From NCBI GenBank assembly GCA_964410065.1, contig CAYPFO010000010.1, positions 1 through 64,000 on the forward strand: a stretch of DNA of 64,000 nt, read 5' to 3'. The translations under genes were made by a program, and so were the position numbers. Of this stretch, positions 14,113 through 23,366 are shown piece after piece. Under the pieces are notes generated by a model. The model was not told where the DNA came from. It saw nothing but the letters and a program-made list of their open reading frames with translations, and searched no databases. Position 1 is the first letter of the stretch, and the number at the start of each line of letters is the position of its first letter. The stretch is from Serpens sp964410065 (GTDB lineage: Bacteria > Pseudomonadota > Gammaproteobacteria > Pseudomonadales > Pseudomonadaceae).

Positions 14113-16959
14113 ATGGCGCAGCAGCAGTATCAACCGGGGCAACGCTGGATCAGCGACAGCGAAGCAGAGTTGGGGCTCGGCACCATCCTCGCGCAGGACG
14201 GCCGCCTGCTGACCGTGCTCTACCCTGCCACCGGCGATACGCGTCAGTACGCTCTGCGCAGTGCGCCGCTCACCCGTGTGCGCTTCGCCCCCGGCGATGA
14301 AATCACCCATTTCGATGGCTGGAAACTCACCGTCCGCGAAGTCGAGGATGTCGACGGCCTGCTGGTCTACCACGGCCTTAACGCCGAGAACGAAGACTGC
14401 ACGCTGCCGGAAACCCAGCTGTCCAACTTCATCCAGTTCCGCCTGGCCAGCGACCGCCTGTTCGCCGGGCAGATCGACCCCTTCGCCTGGTTTGCCCTGC
14501 GCTACCACAGCCTGAACCACCGCAGCCGCATCCTGCAGTCGCCGCTCTGGGGCCTGGGCGGCGTGCGTGCGCAGCCCATCCCGCACCAGTTGCACATCGC
14601 CCGCGAAGTCGCCGATCGCATGGCGCCGCGCGTTTTGCTGGCCGACGAAGTGGGCCTGGGCAAGACCATCGAAGCCGGCTTGGTGATCCACCGCCAGTTG
14701 CTCACCGGACGCGCCAACCGCGTGCTGATCCTGGTGCCGGAAAACCTCCAGCACCAGTGGTTGGTGGAGATGCGCCGGCGCTTCAACCTGCAGGTCGCGC
14801 TGTTCGATGCCGAGCGCTTCGCCGAGAGCGATGCCGACAACCCCTTCGAGGACACCCAACTGGCGCTGGTCGCCCTGGAATGGCTGAAGGAAGACGACAA
14901 GGCGCAGAACGCCCTGTTCGCCGCGGGCTGGGACATGCTGGTGGTCGACGAAGCTCACCACCTGGTCTGGCACCCCGAGCAGGCAAGCCCGCAATATGTG
15001 CTGGTCGAGCAACTGGCCGCCGCCATCCCCGGCGTGCTGCTACTCACCGCGACCCCGGAACAGCTAGGCCAGGACAGCCACTTCGCCCGACTGCGCCTGC
15101 TTGACCCCAGCCGTTTCCACGACCTGGAAGCGTTCCGCGCCGAAAGCGCGAACTACAAGCCGGTGGCCGAAGCAGTGCAGGAACTGCTGGACGAAGGTCG
15201 CTTGTCGGACCAGGCACACCGCACCATTCATCAATTTCTCGGCGACGAAGGCGAGGCGCTGCTGGCCGCCGTCACCGATGGCGATATCCAAGCCAGTGGC
15301 CGTCTGGTGCGTGAACTGCTCGACCGCCACGGCACCGGCCGCGTGCTGTTTCGCAATACCCGCGCCGCCGTACGCGGCTTCCCGGAACGCGAGCTGCATG
15401 CCTACCCGCTTGCCAGCCCCGACGAATACATGGAGCTGCCCGTTAGCGAGCATGCCGAGCTTTACCCGGAACTGGGTTACCAGGCCGGCGCGCAAGAAGA
15501 AGAGCCGCGCTGGTGGAGTTTCGATCCGCGCGTGGAGTGGCTGATCGACACCCTGAAGATGCTCAAGCAGTTCAAGGTGCTGGTGATCTGCGCCCATGCC
15601 GAGACCGCACTGGACCTGGAAGAAGCGCTGCGTGTGTGCTCCGGTACCCCGGCCACGGTATTCCACGAAGGCATGAGCATTCTTGAGCGCGACCGCGCCG
15701 CCGCGTATTTTGCCGATGAGGAATTCGGGGCGCAGGTGCTGATCTGCTCGGAAATCGGCAGCGAAGGCCGCAACTTCCAGTTTGCCCATCACCTGGTGCT
15801 GTTCGACCTCCCAGCTCACCCCGACCTGCTCGAACAACGTATCGGCCGTCTCGACCGCATCGGCCAGCAACACACCATTCAGCTGCACGTGCCCTACCTG
15901 GAAAACAGCGCCCAGGAGCGGCTGTTCCAGTGGTACCACCAGGCGCTGAACGCCTTCCTGAATACCTGCCCGACCGGCAATGCCCTGCAGCATCGTTTCG
16001 GCCCGCAGTTGTTGGAGCAGCTCGAAGGTGGCGATGAGGACAAGTGGCAGACGCTGCTGAGCAACGGTCGCAGCGAGCGCGAACAGCTGGAAGCCGAGAT
16101 GCACAGTGGCCGCGACCGCCTGCTGGAACTCAACTCCAGCGGTGCCGGCGAAGGCCAGAGCCTGGTCGAAGCAATCCTCGATCAGGACGATGAATTCGCC
16201 CTGCCGATCTACATGGAGGAGCTGTTCAATGCGTTCGGCATCCACAGCGAAGACCATTCGGACAACGCCCTGATTCTGCGCCCCAGCGAGAAAATGCTCG
16301 ACGCCAGCTTCCCGCTCGGCGACGACGAAGGCGTAACCATCACCTACGATCGCAACCAGGCACTGGCCCGCGAAGACATGCAGTTCCTCACCTGGGAACA
16401 TCCCATGGTGCAGGGCGGCATGGACTTGGTGCTATCCGGCGCGATGGGCAACACCTCGGTGGCATTGATCAAGAACAAGGCGCTCAAGCCGGGGACTGTC
16501 CTGCTCGAACTGCTGTTCGTCAGTGATGTGGTCGCTCCTCGCGTCCTGCAGCTAAGCCGTTACCTGCCGCCCGTGGCACTGCGTTGCCTGCTTGACGCCA
16601 AAGGCAACGACCTGTCGGCCAAGGTCGGTTTCGAGACCCTCAACGACCAGTTGGAAAGCGTGCCACGCATCAGCGCCAACAAGTTCGTCCAGGCCCAGCG
16701 CGATGTGCTCGCTGCCCAGTTCAATCTGGCCGAAACCAAGATGCAGCCACGCCACGCCGAACGCGTCGCCGATGCCAAGCACCGTCTGGCCGCTGAACTG
16801 GACGAGGAAATCGCGCGTCTTACCGCGCTGCAAGCGGTCAACCCCAGCGTGCGCGACAGCGAGATCGAGGCGCTGCGCCGCCAACGGGAAGATGGGCTGA
16901 GCTACCTTGACAAAGCCTCGCTGCGCCTTGAAGCCATCCGTGTACTAGTGGCTGGCTAA
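14113..16959 (+). CDS. rapA: RapA (HepA), RNA polymerase recycling Swi2/Snf2 ATPase
   Basis: RapA binds RNA polymerase and uses ATP to release it from post-termination complexes. The 948-residue length agrees with the family (about 950-970). After an N-terminal Tudor-like domain (GQRWISDSEAELGLGTIL), the helicase motifs appear in order: motif I DEVGLGKTIEAG with K184, motif II VVDEAHHL from about residue 277, motif III LLLTATPEQLGQDSHF, and in the second RecA lobe SEIGSEGRNFQFAHHL and QRIGRLDRIGQ. ATG 14113 follows GGAGACACGC; the 25 codons of open frame upstream are not part of it. Confidence 0.97.
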   Translation: MAQQQYQPGQRWISDSEAELGLGTILAQDGRLLTVLYPATGDTRQYALRSAPLTRVRFAPGDEITHFDGWKLTVREVEDVDGLLVYHGLNAENEDCTLPETQLSNFIQFRLASDRLFAGQIDPFAWFALRYHSLNHRSRILQSPLWGLGGVRAQPIPHQLHIAREVADRMAPRVLLADEVGLGKTIEAGLVIHRQLLTGRANRVLILVPENLQHQWLVEMRRRFNLQVALFDAERFAESDADNPFEDTQLALVALEWLKEDDKAQNALFAAGWDMLVVDEAHHLVWHPEQASPQYVLVEQLAAAIPGVLLLTATPEQLGQDSHFARLRLLDPSRFHDLEAFRAESANYKPVAEAVQELLDEGRLSDQAHRTIHQFLGDEGEALLAAVTDGDIQASGRLVRELLDRHGTGRVLFRNTRAAVRGFPERELHAYPLASPDEYMELPVSEHAELYPELGYQAGAQEEEPRWWSFDPRVEWLIDTLKMLKQFKVLVICAHAETALDLEEALRVCSGTPATVFHEGMSILERDRAAAYFADEEFGAQVLICSEIGSEGRNFQFAHHLVLFDLPAHPDLLEQRIGRLDRIGQQHTIQLHVPYLENSAQERLFQWYHQALNAFLNTCPTGNALQHRFGPQLLEQLEGGDEDKWQTLLSNGRSEREQLEAEMHSGRDRLLELNSSGAGEGQSLVEAILDQDDEFALPIYMEELFNAFGIHSEDHSDNALILRPSEKMLDASFPLGDDEGVTITYDRNQALAREDMQFLTWEHPMVQGGMDLVLSGAMGNTSVALIKNKALKPGTVLLELLFVSDVVAPRVLQLSRYLPPVALRCLLDAKGNDLSAKVGFETLNDQLESVPRISANKFVQAQRDVLAAQFNLAETKMQPRHAERVADAKHRLAAELDEEIARLTALQAVNPSVRDSEIEALRRQREDGLSYLDKASLRLEAIRVLVAG

Positions 16960-17098
16960 CCGCCTCAAAATGAGTGGGGGCAGGGACGCCCTCATGGCAG
17001 TTTTTACCCGCTGCCGTAATAAGCAACAGCAATATGCATTTTGCCATCACGCCATTTTCTTATTAAGCTCTGCTTAAACTAGAAAAGAGCCTGCGTGC

Positions 17099-19252
17099 AT
17101 GGATGTATTTAGCTCGAAACTGGTGTCCGGCCTGCCTCCGGACAACCAGTTCATTGTCTTGCAAACCAGCCACGATACGTGGCTGGTCCTGTTGTCGCTG
17201 TTGGTGGCGATAATCACCAGCTTCACGACACTCAGCCTGATTGAGCGCATGGCACATGCCTTCGATCCCCTGCGCCGCCGTCTCTGGGCCATCGCGGCCA
17301 CGCTGTGCTTGACCAGTGGAATCTGGTCCATGCACTTCGTCGGCCTGCACGCTTTCCAGGCCCCCATCGAGCTGCACCACGAATTACCGCTCACCCTGGT
17401 GTCGCTGCTGATCGCCTTGGCGGCCTCGGCCTTGACCATCTATACGCTGGGCCCGCGCTGGCTGAGCTTGTCGCACGTCGGCATTTCAGCGTTGATAATC
17501 GGGCTGGGTATGAGTGCCATGCACTACACCGGCAAGGCCGCCATGTCTGCCGCGACGGTCATTGCTTATTACCATGGCGATAGAGTCCTGCTGTCCATAC
17601 TGCTGGCAGTGGCTGCCGCCTTGGCAAGCCTGCTGCTTGCCCGCCACGCCCATCACCTGCGCTACGACTTGGGACGGCAAACCAAACTCCTGGCCAGTCT
17701 ACTGCTGGGCGGAGCGATCCTGGCCATGCACTACTGTGGCATGTGGGCCTTGGTCCTGACCGTGCCGAGCGATAGTCCCCTGCCGGCGGCGGCACAGATC
17801 AATGATTCCTCGCTGGGCCAGGGTACCGCTCTGGCCATGCTGCTGTTTGCCGCCGGCTGCCTCGGAGCCGCCTGGTTCGATCGCACGCTGACACACAAGG
17901 AACGCGCCCTGCGCCGTGCCAATGCACGTCTCAAGGAATTGGATCAGGCCAAGGATTCCCTGCAGGAAATTGCCCATCGCGACGCCCTGACTGACCTGCT
18001 CAATCGCCGGGGCTTCGAGGAGCAGTTCGCCCGCCGCCTGGAGCTATCTGGCCGGCGCCACCAGTCATTGGCGTTGATGTTCCTTGATCTTGATTACTTC
18101 AAACGAATCAATGACAGCCTTGGCCACGCCGTCGGTGACGAATTGCTCAAGATCGTCGCCCAGCGTTTGCGCGAGGTATTGCGTGGCGATGACGTGATTG
18201 CCCGTTTCGGCGGCGATGAATTCTGTGTGCTCATTGGCCTGCCCCCACAGCGCGATCCGGTGTTCTTGGCCCAACGCATTGTGCACTGTCTCACTCAGCC
18301 GGTTCGTCTCTGTGGGCAACGCCTGGAAATCTCCGCCAGTATTGGCATCAGTCTGTACCCTCGCGATGGTATCCAGGTCGGTGAACTGCTCGAACACGCC
18401 GACCTGGCTCTCTACGAAGCCAAGGAAGCCGGGCGTAATCAGGCCTATTTTTTCAACCAGGAGTTGCGCACTCGCTCAGTCGGCGTCCGCCATCGAGAAG
18501 GCGAACTGCTACAGGCGCTGAAGCTGGACCATGGGTTGCTTCTGCATTATCAGCCCATCATCGACCTGCGCAGCGGTCAGGTCGTCAAGCTAGAGGCGCA
18601 GATGCGCTGGGAACATCCACAGCTGGGGTTGCTATTTGCCGAAGACTTCCTGCCCCTGGCTTCCGCAGCCCTGCGCGCGAATCTGGATGCCTGGTGCCTG
18701 CGCCGCGCTTACCAGGACGTGGCTCGGCTGGCACTGCCGCAGCGGGTCACAATCGCCATCAATACTGCAATTCCGGAGCTGGGCCAGAATCTCTGGATCG
18801 AAGGCTTGCGAGGCATCCTCGAACAGCTGGCAATCGATCCCGCGCAGGTGGAGCTGGAAGTGTCGGCCAGCAACCTGAACAAACCGCAGGCGCCCACCCT
18901 GCTCATGCAGATACGTGCATTGGGGGTGAACCTGTCCATTGATCATTTCGGCGCCGCGCCCTTTGCCCTGGATGTCTTGCAGCGCCTGACCCCAAGCGGA
19001 GTGAAAATCGGTCACGGCCTTGCCTTGTCGACGCACGAGCAAAAGCACCTGGCAGCTGTCAGCGCAGTGGCTCATGCGCTGGAACTGCAAATCACCGCGC
19101 TGGATGTAGAGAACGAGGACCAGCTTCGACTGTTGCGTCAGCAGGGCTGCAATCTGGCCCAGGGCCCATTTATTGCCCCAGCCATGTCGCTGCCGAGCCT
19201 ACGCGAATACCTGACGAACCCGTACCACCTGCTCGAACCGGCGCTAAGCTGA
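17099..19252 (+). CDS. MHYT-GGDEF-EAL membrane signalling protein (NbdA-like), probable diguanylate cyclase
   Basis: 717 residues. An N-terminal seven-helix MHYT sensor has metal/gas-binding motifs SMHFVG (from residue 77), AMHYTG (140) and AMHYCG (209). It is followed by GGDEF and EAL domains. The GGDEF site is intact (RFGGDEF, residues 371-375), with the inhibitory RxxD site (RGDD) five residues before it. The EAL domain looks degenerate: EAQ at residue 499 replaces EAL, DHFG replaces DDFG, and the AEGVE and TES segments are lost, although QGPF remains. I infer c-di-GMP synthesis, with the EAL domain acting as a binding or scaffold module. Architecture and position after rapA resemble nbdA of P. 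aeruginosa, whose catalytic state I remember as the reverse. Confidence 0.88.
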   Translation: MDVFSSKLVSGLPPDNQFIVLQTSHDTWLVLLSLLVAIITSFTTLSLIERMAHAFDPLRRRLWAIAATLCLTSGIWSMHFVGLHAFQAPIELHHELPLTLVSLLIALAASALTIYTLGPRWLSLSHVGISALIIGLGMSAMHYTGKAAMSAATVIAYYHGDRVLLSILLAVAAALASLLLARHAHHLRYDLGRQTKLLASLLLGGAILAMHYCGMWALVLTVPSDSPLPAAAQINDSSLGQGTALAMLLFAAGCLGAAWFDRTLTHKERALRRANARLKELDQAKDSLQEIAHRDALTDLLNRRGFEEQFARRLELSGRRHQSLALMFLDLDYFKRINDSLGHAVGDELLKIVAQRLREVLRGDDVIARFGGDEFCVLIGLPPQRDPVFLAQRIVHCLTQPVRLCGQRLEISASIGISLYPRDGIQVGELLEHADLALYEAKEAGRNQAYFFNQELRTRSVGVRHREGELLQALKLDHGLLLHYQPIIDLRSGQVVKLEAQMRWEHPQLGLLFAEDFLPLASAALRANLDAWCLRRAYQDVARLALPQRVTIAINTAIPELGQNLWIEGLRGILEQLAIDPAQVELEVSASNLNKPQAPTLLMQIRALGVNLSIDHFGAAPFALDVLQRLTPSGVKIGHGLALSTHEQKHLAAVSAVAHALELQITALDVENEDQLRLLRQQGCNLAQGPFIAPAMSLPSLREYLTNPYHLLEPALS

Positions 19253-19287
19253 CGAGGAGCTGTCTAGCTCGCGTTCAGGCGGAGTCG

Positions 19288-20076
19288 CTAGAGGGCGCCC
19301 TTGCGCCAGCGCAACAGCCAGCCAAGGTCGGCGCGGGTGCCCGCTACGCCCGGCTTGTACTCAGCCGCCAGCCACCCCTGATAACCGCTGCGCGCCAGCG
19401 CCGCCAGCGCCGCGGCGAAATCCACACCACCGCTGCCCGGCGCACCACGCCCCGGACAGTCGGCAAACTGTACATGGCCAATACGCCCGGCCAGCCGTTC
19501 GATGGCCAGAGGCAGGTCTATCCCCTGGCGGGCCATGTGATAGAAATCCAGCAGGGCGAAGAAGTTGGGATGATCCACCGCGCGCATCAGCTCATCGAGA
19601 TGTTCGGGGGTGTTGATCAGAAAGCCCGGCATATCCAGCGGGTTGATCGCCTCGGCCAGCACACGGATCCCCAGCGTGTCGAACGCCTCGGCGCTCTTGC
19701 GTGCATTGCTCACCAAGGTGTGCAACGCCTCGTCACGGCTGAGGCCTTCGGCCAGGCGCCCGGCCAGCAGGTTGACGCAGCGCGGCCGCACCATGGCCGC
19801 GTAGCTCAGTGCACTTTCCAGCGCAATATCGAACTCATCCTGGCGCTGCGGCACTGCCGCCAGCCCCGCGCCACCCTGCATGACGTCGCCAGCCGGCAGG
19901 TTGATCAGCACCAAGGGCAGGCCGGCGCGCTCCAGTTCTTCTTTCAGGCGGATGGCTGGCAGTTCATAGGGAAACTGGATTTCCACACCGTCGAAGCCCG
20001 CTGCACCGGCAGCACGAATACGCTCGATCAACGGCATCTCGGTAAATAGCATGGACAGGTTGGCGGCTATTTTCAT
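19288..20076 (-). CDS. hyi: Hydroxypyruvate isomerase family protein
   Basis: 262 residues of the xylose-isomerase-like TIM barrel family. The family signature opens MKIAANLSMLFTEMPLIERI, then GFDGVEIQFPYE. Metal-ligand strands follow: LAEAINPLDMPGF, FFALLDFYHMARQG, IGHVQFADCPGR and WLAAEYKPG. Hyi interconverts hydroxypyruvate and tartronate semialdehyde. Its start overlaps the stop of the upstream reductase gene (ATGA), so both are translated from one message and probably act in the same glyoxylate/glycerate route. Glyoxylate carboligase is not in the window. Related OtnI proteins have other substrates. Confidence 0.87.
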   Translation of the reverse strand: MKIAANLSMLFTEMPLIERIRAAGAAGFDGVEIQFPYELPAIRLKEELERAGLPLVLINLPAGDVMQGGAGLAAVPQRQDEFDIALESALSYAAMVRPRCVNLLAGRLAEGLSRDEALHTLVSNARKSAEAFDTLGIRVLAEAINPLDMPGFLINTPEHLDELMRAVDHPNFFALLDFYHMARQGIDLPLAIERLAGRIGHVQFADCPGRGAPGSGGVDFAAALAALARSGYQGWLAAEYKPGVAGTRADLGWLLRWRKGAL

Positions 20077-20963
20077 GATTGCTCCCCATCTCGGTACATC
20101 TGCACCAGCGTTGCCGGGTCTTGCGCAAGGTGACCCTGACTACCATGCAAGCGCATCAGTTGTGCAGCCAGGCCACTCATCGGTGTGGCACTGCCTTGCT
20201 CACGGGACAGTTTCACGGCGGTATTCAGATCCTTGAGCAAGGTACGCACATGCCACTTGATTGGTTCAAAGCAGCTTTCAGCCATCTGCGGCGCGAGGAT
20301 CTGCAATGGCTTGGAATCGGCAAAACCACCGGCCAGCGCCGGCGCAATCAGGCTTGCATCTACTCCGGCACGCTCGGCCAGCGCCACCACCTCGGCGATC
20401 ACCAAGGCATTGCAGGCGACAATCATCTGGTTGCACACCTTGGTGACCTGGCCTGCACCCACCTCGCCCATACGTGTCAGGCGCTGACCAAGGTGCGCCA
20501 AAACCGGCCGCACCCGCTCGATATCCGCCACAGCCCCACCGGCCATGATTGCCAAGGTTCCGGCCTCGGCGCCAGGCGTACCACCCGATACCGGCGCATC
20601 GATCCAGCGCATGCCGGTGCGCGCTTGCAGCTCGGCGGCCATTTCACGGGTGGCAGCCGGTTCCAGGCTGGAAAAATCCACCAACAGCTGCCCAGCGCGC
20701 GCACCCTCGACGATCCCACCAGGACCAAACACCACATCTCTTACCGCTGCCGTATCGGCCAGGCAAAGCATGACTATTTCGGCAGTGGCGCACAGATCAG
20801 CCGGCCTGTGTACCGAACGCGCGCCCTGCTCCAGAAGCGGCGCGCACTTGTCCGCCGAGCGGTTCCAGACATGCAACGGATAGCCGGCGGCCAGTAGGCG
20901 GCGGGTCATTGGCAGACCCATCAGGCCAATACCGGCGAAAGCGAGAGAAGGCAACGGCTGCAT
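20073..20963 (-). CDS. glxR: 2-hydroxy-3-oxopropionate (tartronate semialdehyde) reductase family
   Basis: 296 residues of the beta-hydroxyacid dehydrogenase family. The Rossmann motif is FAGIGLMGLPMTRRLLAAG. The substrate motif is DAPVSGGTPGAEAGTLAIMA, and the catalytic Lys sits in GAGQVTKVCNQMI. The C-terminal helical domain includes KDLNTAVKLSREQG. It would reduce tartronate semialdehyde to glycerate with NAD(P)H. The 4-bp overlap with hyi supports that substrate, though 3-hydroxyisobutyrate-type activity cannot be excluded. Confidence 0.86.
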   Translation of the reverse strand: MQPLPSLAFAGIGLMGLPMTRRLLAAGYPLHVWNRSADKCAPLLEQGARSVHRPADLCATAEIVMLCLADTAAVRDVVFGPGGIVEGARAGQLLVDFSSLEPAATREMAAELQARTGMRWIDAPVSGGTPGAEAGTLAIMAGGAVADIERVRPVLAHLGQRLTRMGEVGAGQVTKVCNQMIVACNALVIAEVVALAERAGVDASLIAPALAGGFADSKPLQILAPQMAESCFEPIKWHVRTLLKDLNTAVKLSREQGSATPMSGLAAQLMRLHGSQGHLAQDPATLVQMYRDGEQS

Positions 20964-21126
20964 ACCAGGCTCCAGTCAAAAAAAGGAGGGCATCCTAACA
21001 GGCAGCCCCCAGGTCGAAATTGGCCGGCGCTCCATCTTTCACACATCACGCGCGGACAGGCATGGGCGTGCCCACGTTCGCCACAGACTGCGCCAGCGAG
21101 CCTCCGGACAGGACCCGGCGAAAAGC

Positions 21127-21489
21127 TTAGGGCCGATCCTTTTCCACATGGTCCAGGTTGATCGGATCACCTGCGCGCGCGTCGAGCTTTTCGCGAATGT
21201 CAGCGAACATCCGGTCATATTCATCGTGGTGCGTCAGGATCAGCCCATGCTCGGCAGGCAGACCGTGGCGTGAGGCCAGGCGCGAGGCAACGCTGGCGAA
21301 GTTGAAGGCGGTGTCCTGGTGCAAGGTGAAGCGTTCTTCGAATGGCCGCCCTTCCACGACGCCACTCATGTGCAGCTCCAGCACCTTGCCTTCCACGGGA
21401 TCGCCGCGTACCTGGTAATAGAGATCGATGGCATAGCACGGTGTATCACCAGGCAGACTGGCGCGATGCAGGTGTCCGGGTTCGAACAT
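21127..21489 (-). CDS. Small conserved Pseudomonas protein (DUF5064-like)
   Basis: 120 residues starting MFEPGHLHRASLPGDTPCYA, with DLYYQVRGDPVEGKVLEL and ERFTLHQDTAFNFASVASRL. No signal peptide; probably a small cytoplasmic alpha/beta protein. I recognise this as a Pseudomonas-restricted family annotated DUF5064, from memory of the N-terminus. The function is unknown. Confidence 0.75.
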   Translation of the reverse strand: MFEPGHLHRASLPGDTPCYAIDLYYQVRGDPVEGKVLELHMSGVVEGRPFEERFTLHQDTAFNFASVASRLASRHGLPAEHGLILTHHDEYDRMFADIREKLDARAGDPINLDHVEKDRP

Positions 21490-21540
21490 GGCGGCGTACC
21501 TGTTTAACAGGAACGCTCAGCGTAGTTGTTTTGTGCCGTT

Positions 21541-21858
21541 TCAGTGCAGCGCAGGGCGCTCTGCCCTTTCCTGAACCAGTACCCAAGGGGCTACGACCAC
21601 CGCCCAGAGCTGTGGATCACGGGCCAACAGATCGCTTGCACGCTCTTCCTCGACCTTGCCCAGCGAGCCCTCGGCCAGCCAACCGGAAACCTTGCTCGCC
21701 TGGTTCTCGGCAACCGCCTCGGCCACGGCAATCAAATCAAGGTCTTCACTGACCCACAACAACGCGCCACGGGCGAAGAACGGCTGCAATTCCTCCCACG
21801 TGATGGGAGCGGTTTCGCCCAGCAGCTTGGCATAAAGGGTGCTTGGTGATTGCGACAT
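21541..21858 (-). CDS. DUF2288 family protein
   Basis: 105 residues, MSQSPSTLYAKLLGETAPIT onward. The family pattern is ITWEELQPFFARGALLWV, DLDLIAVAEAVAEN and an end resembling WAVVVAPWVLVQER. Start 21858 is chosen at MSQSP; the 34 codons upstream in frame are not protein-like. No signal peptide. The function is unknown. Confidence 0.85.
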   Translation of the reverse strand: MSQSPSTLYAKLLGETAPITWEELQPFFARGALLWVSEDLDLIAVAEAVAENQASKVSGWLAEGSLGKVEEERASDLLARDPQLWAVVVAPWVLVQERAERPALH

Positions 21859-22134
21859 GAACAGGACTACCGGTTGCGTTGGGCCGCACATGATAACGCC
21901 CGTACCGGCAACACAAAACCGGACACCTGTGAATGACGGGCCAAGGGATCGGGACAACACTCGTCAGGCGCCTATCGCTGCGATTTGACGACAGGTTCTC
22001 GGCATTCATACCCAGCGGATTTCCAAGCGGTGAAACAGCGCTCTACACTGAGTTCGATACGGTTTGGAATCCAGTACGCCAATCGCCCGGACTACCCCGC
22101 CCGGGACACAACAACAATGAGACGAGTGGACAAC

Positions 22135-23256
22135 ATGACCAAGACGACCCAGCACCTGTGCAAACTGTTCTCTGCCATTGCCCTGGCCGGTTGCGCCAGC
22201 TACTCGATGGCCGCGGACACCATCAAGATCGCCCTTGCCGGCCCCGTAACCGGCGCCGTGGCGCAGTACGGCGAAATGCAGTTCGTGGGCGCCAACATGG
22301 CGATCGAGCAGATCAACAAGGCCGGTGGTGTAGACGGCGCCCAGCTTGAAGGCGTGGTCTACGATGACGCGTGTGACCCGAAACAGGCCGTGGCGGTAGC
22401 CAACAAGATCGTCAACGATGGCATCTCATTTGTTGTGGGCCATCTGTGCTCCAGCTCGACTCAGCCGGCCTCCGACATCTATGAGGACGAAGGCATCCTG
22501 ATGATCACGGCGGCATCCACCAGTCCGGACATCACCGCGCGCGGCTACGAGCTGATTTTCCGCACCATCGGTTTGGATAACATGCAGGGCCCGACTGCTG
22601 GCGATTACATTGCCGATCACGTCAAACCCAAGGCTGTTGCGGTCGTGCATGACAAACAGCAGTACGGCGAAGGCATCGCCACGGCGGTGCGCGACACCTT
22701 GAAGGAAAAAGGCATCAATGTCGTGGCCTTCGAAGGCATCAACGCCGGCGACAAGGACTTCTCCGCGCTGATTGCCAAGCTCAAGCGCGCCAACGTCGAT
22801 TTCGTCTATTACGGCGGTTACCACCCGGAACTGGGCCTGCTGCTGCGCCAATCCAAGGAGAAGGGCCTGACTGCCCGCTTCATGGGTCCTGAAGGTGTCG
22901 GCAACAAGGAAATTTCCGCCATCGCCGGCCCGGCCTCCGAAGGCATGCTGGTCACCCTGCCGCGCTCCTTCGATCAGGAACCCAAGAACCAGGCACTGGT
23001 CGAGGCGTTCAAGGCCAAGAAGCAGGACCCCAGCGGTCCGTTCGTGTTTCCGGCCTATGCCGCCGTGCAGGTCATCGCCGAAGGCATCGAGAAAGCCGGC
23101 AGCACCGACACCGAGAAAGTCGCTGCCGCACTGCGCGCCAACACCTTCGACACGCCCACCGGCTCCCTGGCCTTCGACGAGAAAGGCGACCTGAAGGACT
23201 TCAGCTTCGTCGTCTACGAGTGGCATCAGGACGGCACCAAGACCGAAGCCCAGTAA
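22135..23256 (+). CDS. braC: BraC, branched-chain amino acid ABC transporter binding protein
   Basis: Periplasmic Leu/Ile/Val-binding protein of the LIV-I (Bra) system. ATG 22135 gives 373 residues, the length I recall for P. aeruginosa BraC, with signal peptide MTKTTQHLCKLFSAIALAG... ending SMAA and mature start DTIKIALAGPVTG. Binding-site segments VYDDACDPKQAVAVANKIV, VGHLCSSSTQPASDIYEDEG and DKQQYGEGIA are typical. ATG 22117, six codons upstream, is an alternative. A hairpin terminator separates it from braDEFG, as expected when a binding protein is made in excess. Confidence 0.95.
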   Translation: MTKTTQHLCKLFSAIALAGCASYSMAADTIKIALAGPVTGAVAQYGEMQFVGANMAIEQINKAGGVDGAQLEGVVYDDACDPKQAVAVANKIVNDGISFVVGHLCSSSTQPASDIYEDEGILMITAASTSPDITARGYELIFRTIGLDNMQGPTAGDYIADHVKPKAVAVVHDKQQYGEGIATAVRDTLKEKGINVVAFEGINAGDKDFSALIAKLKRANVDFVYYGGYHPELGLLLRQSKEKGLTARFMGPEGVGNKEISAIAGPASEGMLVTLPRSFDQEPKNQALVEAFKAKKQDPSGPFVFPAYAAVQVIAEGIEKAGSTDTEKVAAALRANTFDTPTGSLAFDEKGDLKDFSFVVYEWHQDGTKTEAQ

Positions 23257-23268
23257 ACCTGCCGCACA

Positions 23269-23301
23269 AGCCCCCACGGCATTCGCCGCGGGGGCTTTTA
23301 T
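23269..23301 (+). terminator. Intercistronic terminator/attenuator between braC and braD
   Basis: AGCCCCCACGG with CCGCGGGGGCT and a short TTTTA tract, 12 bp after the braC stop and 66 bp before braD. Partial termination here would set the ratio of binding protein to transporter. Confidence 0.78.
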
Positions 23302-23366
23302 CCGAGTATCCCGAGGCATTGGCCGTCCACAAGACGGTGCCGGCGCGTACCCGAGGAGACAGGTAA

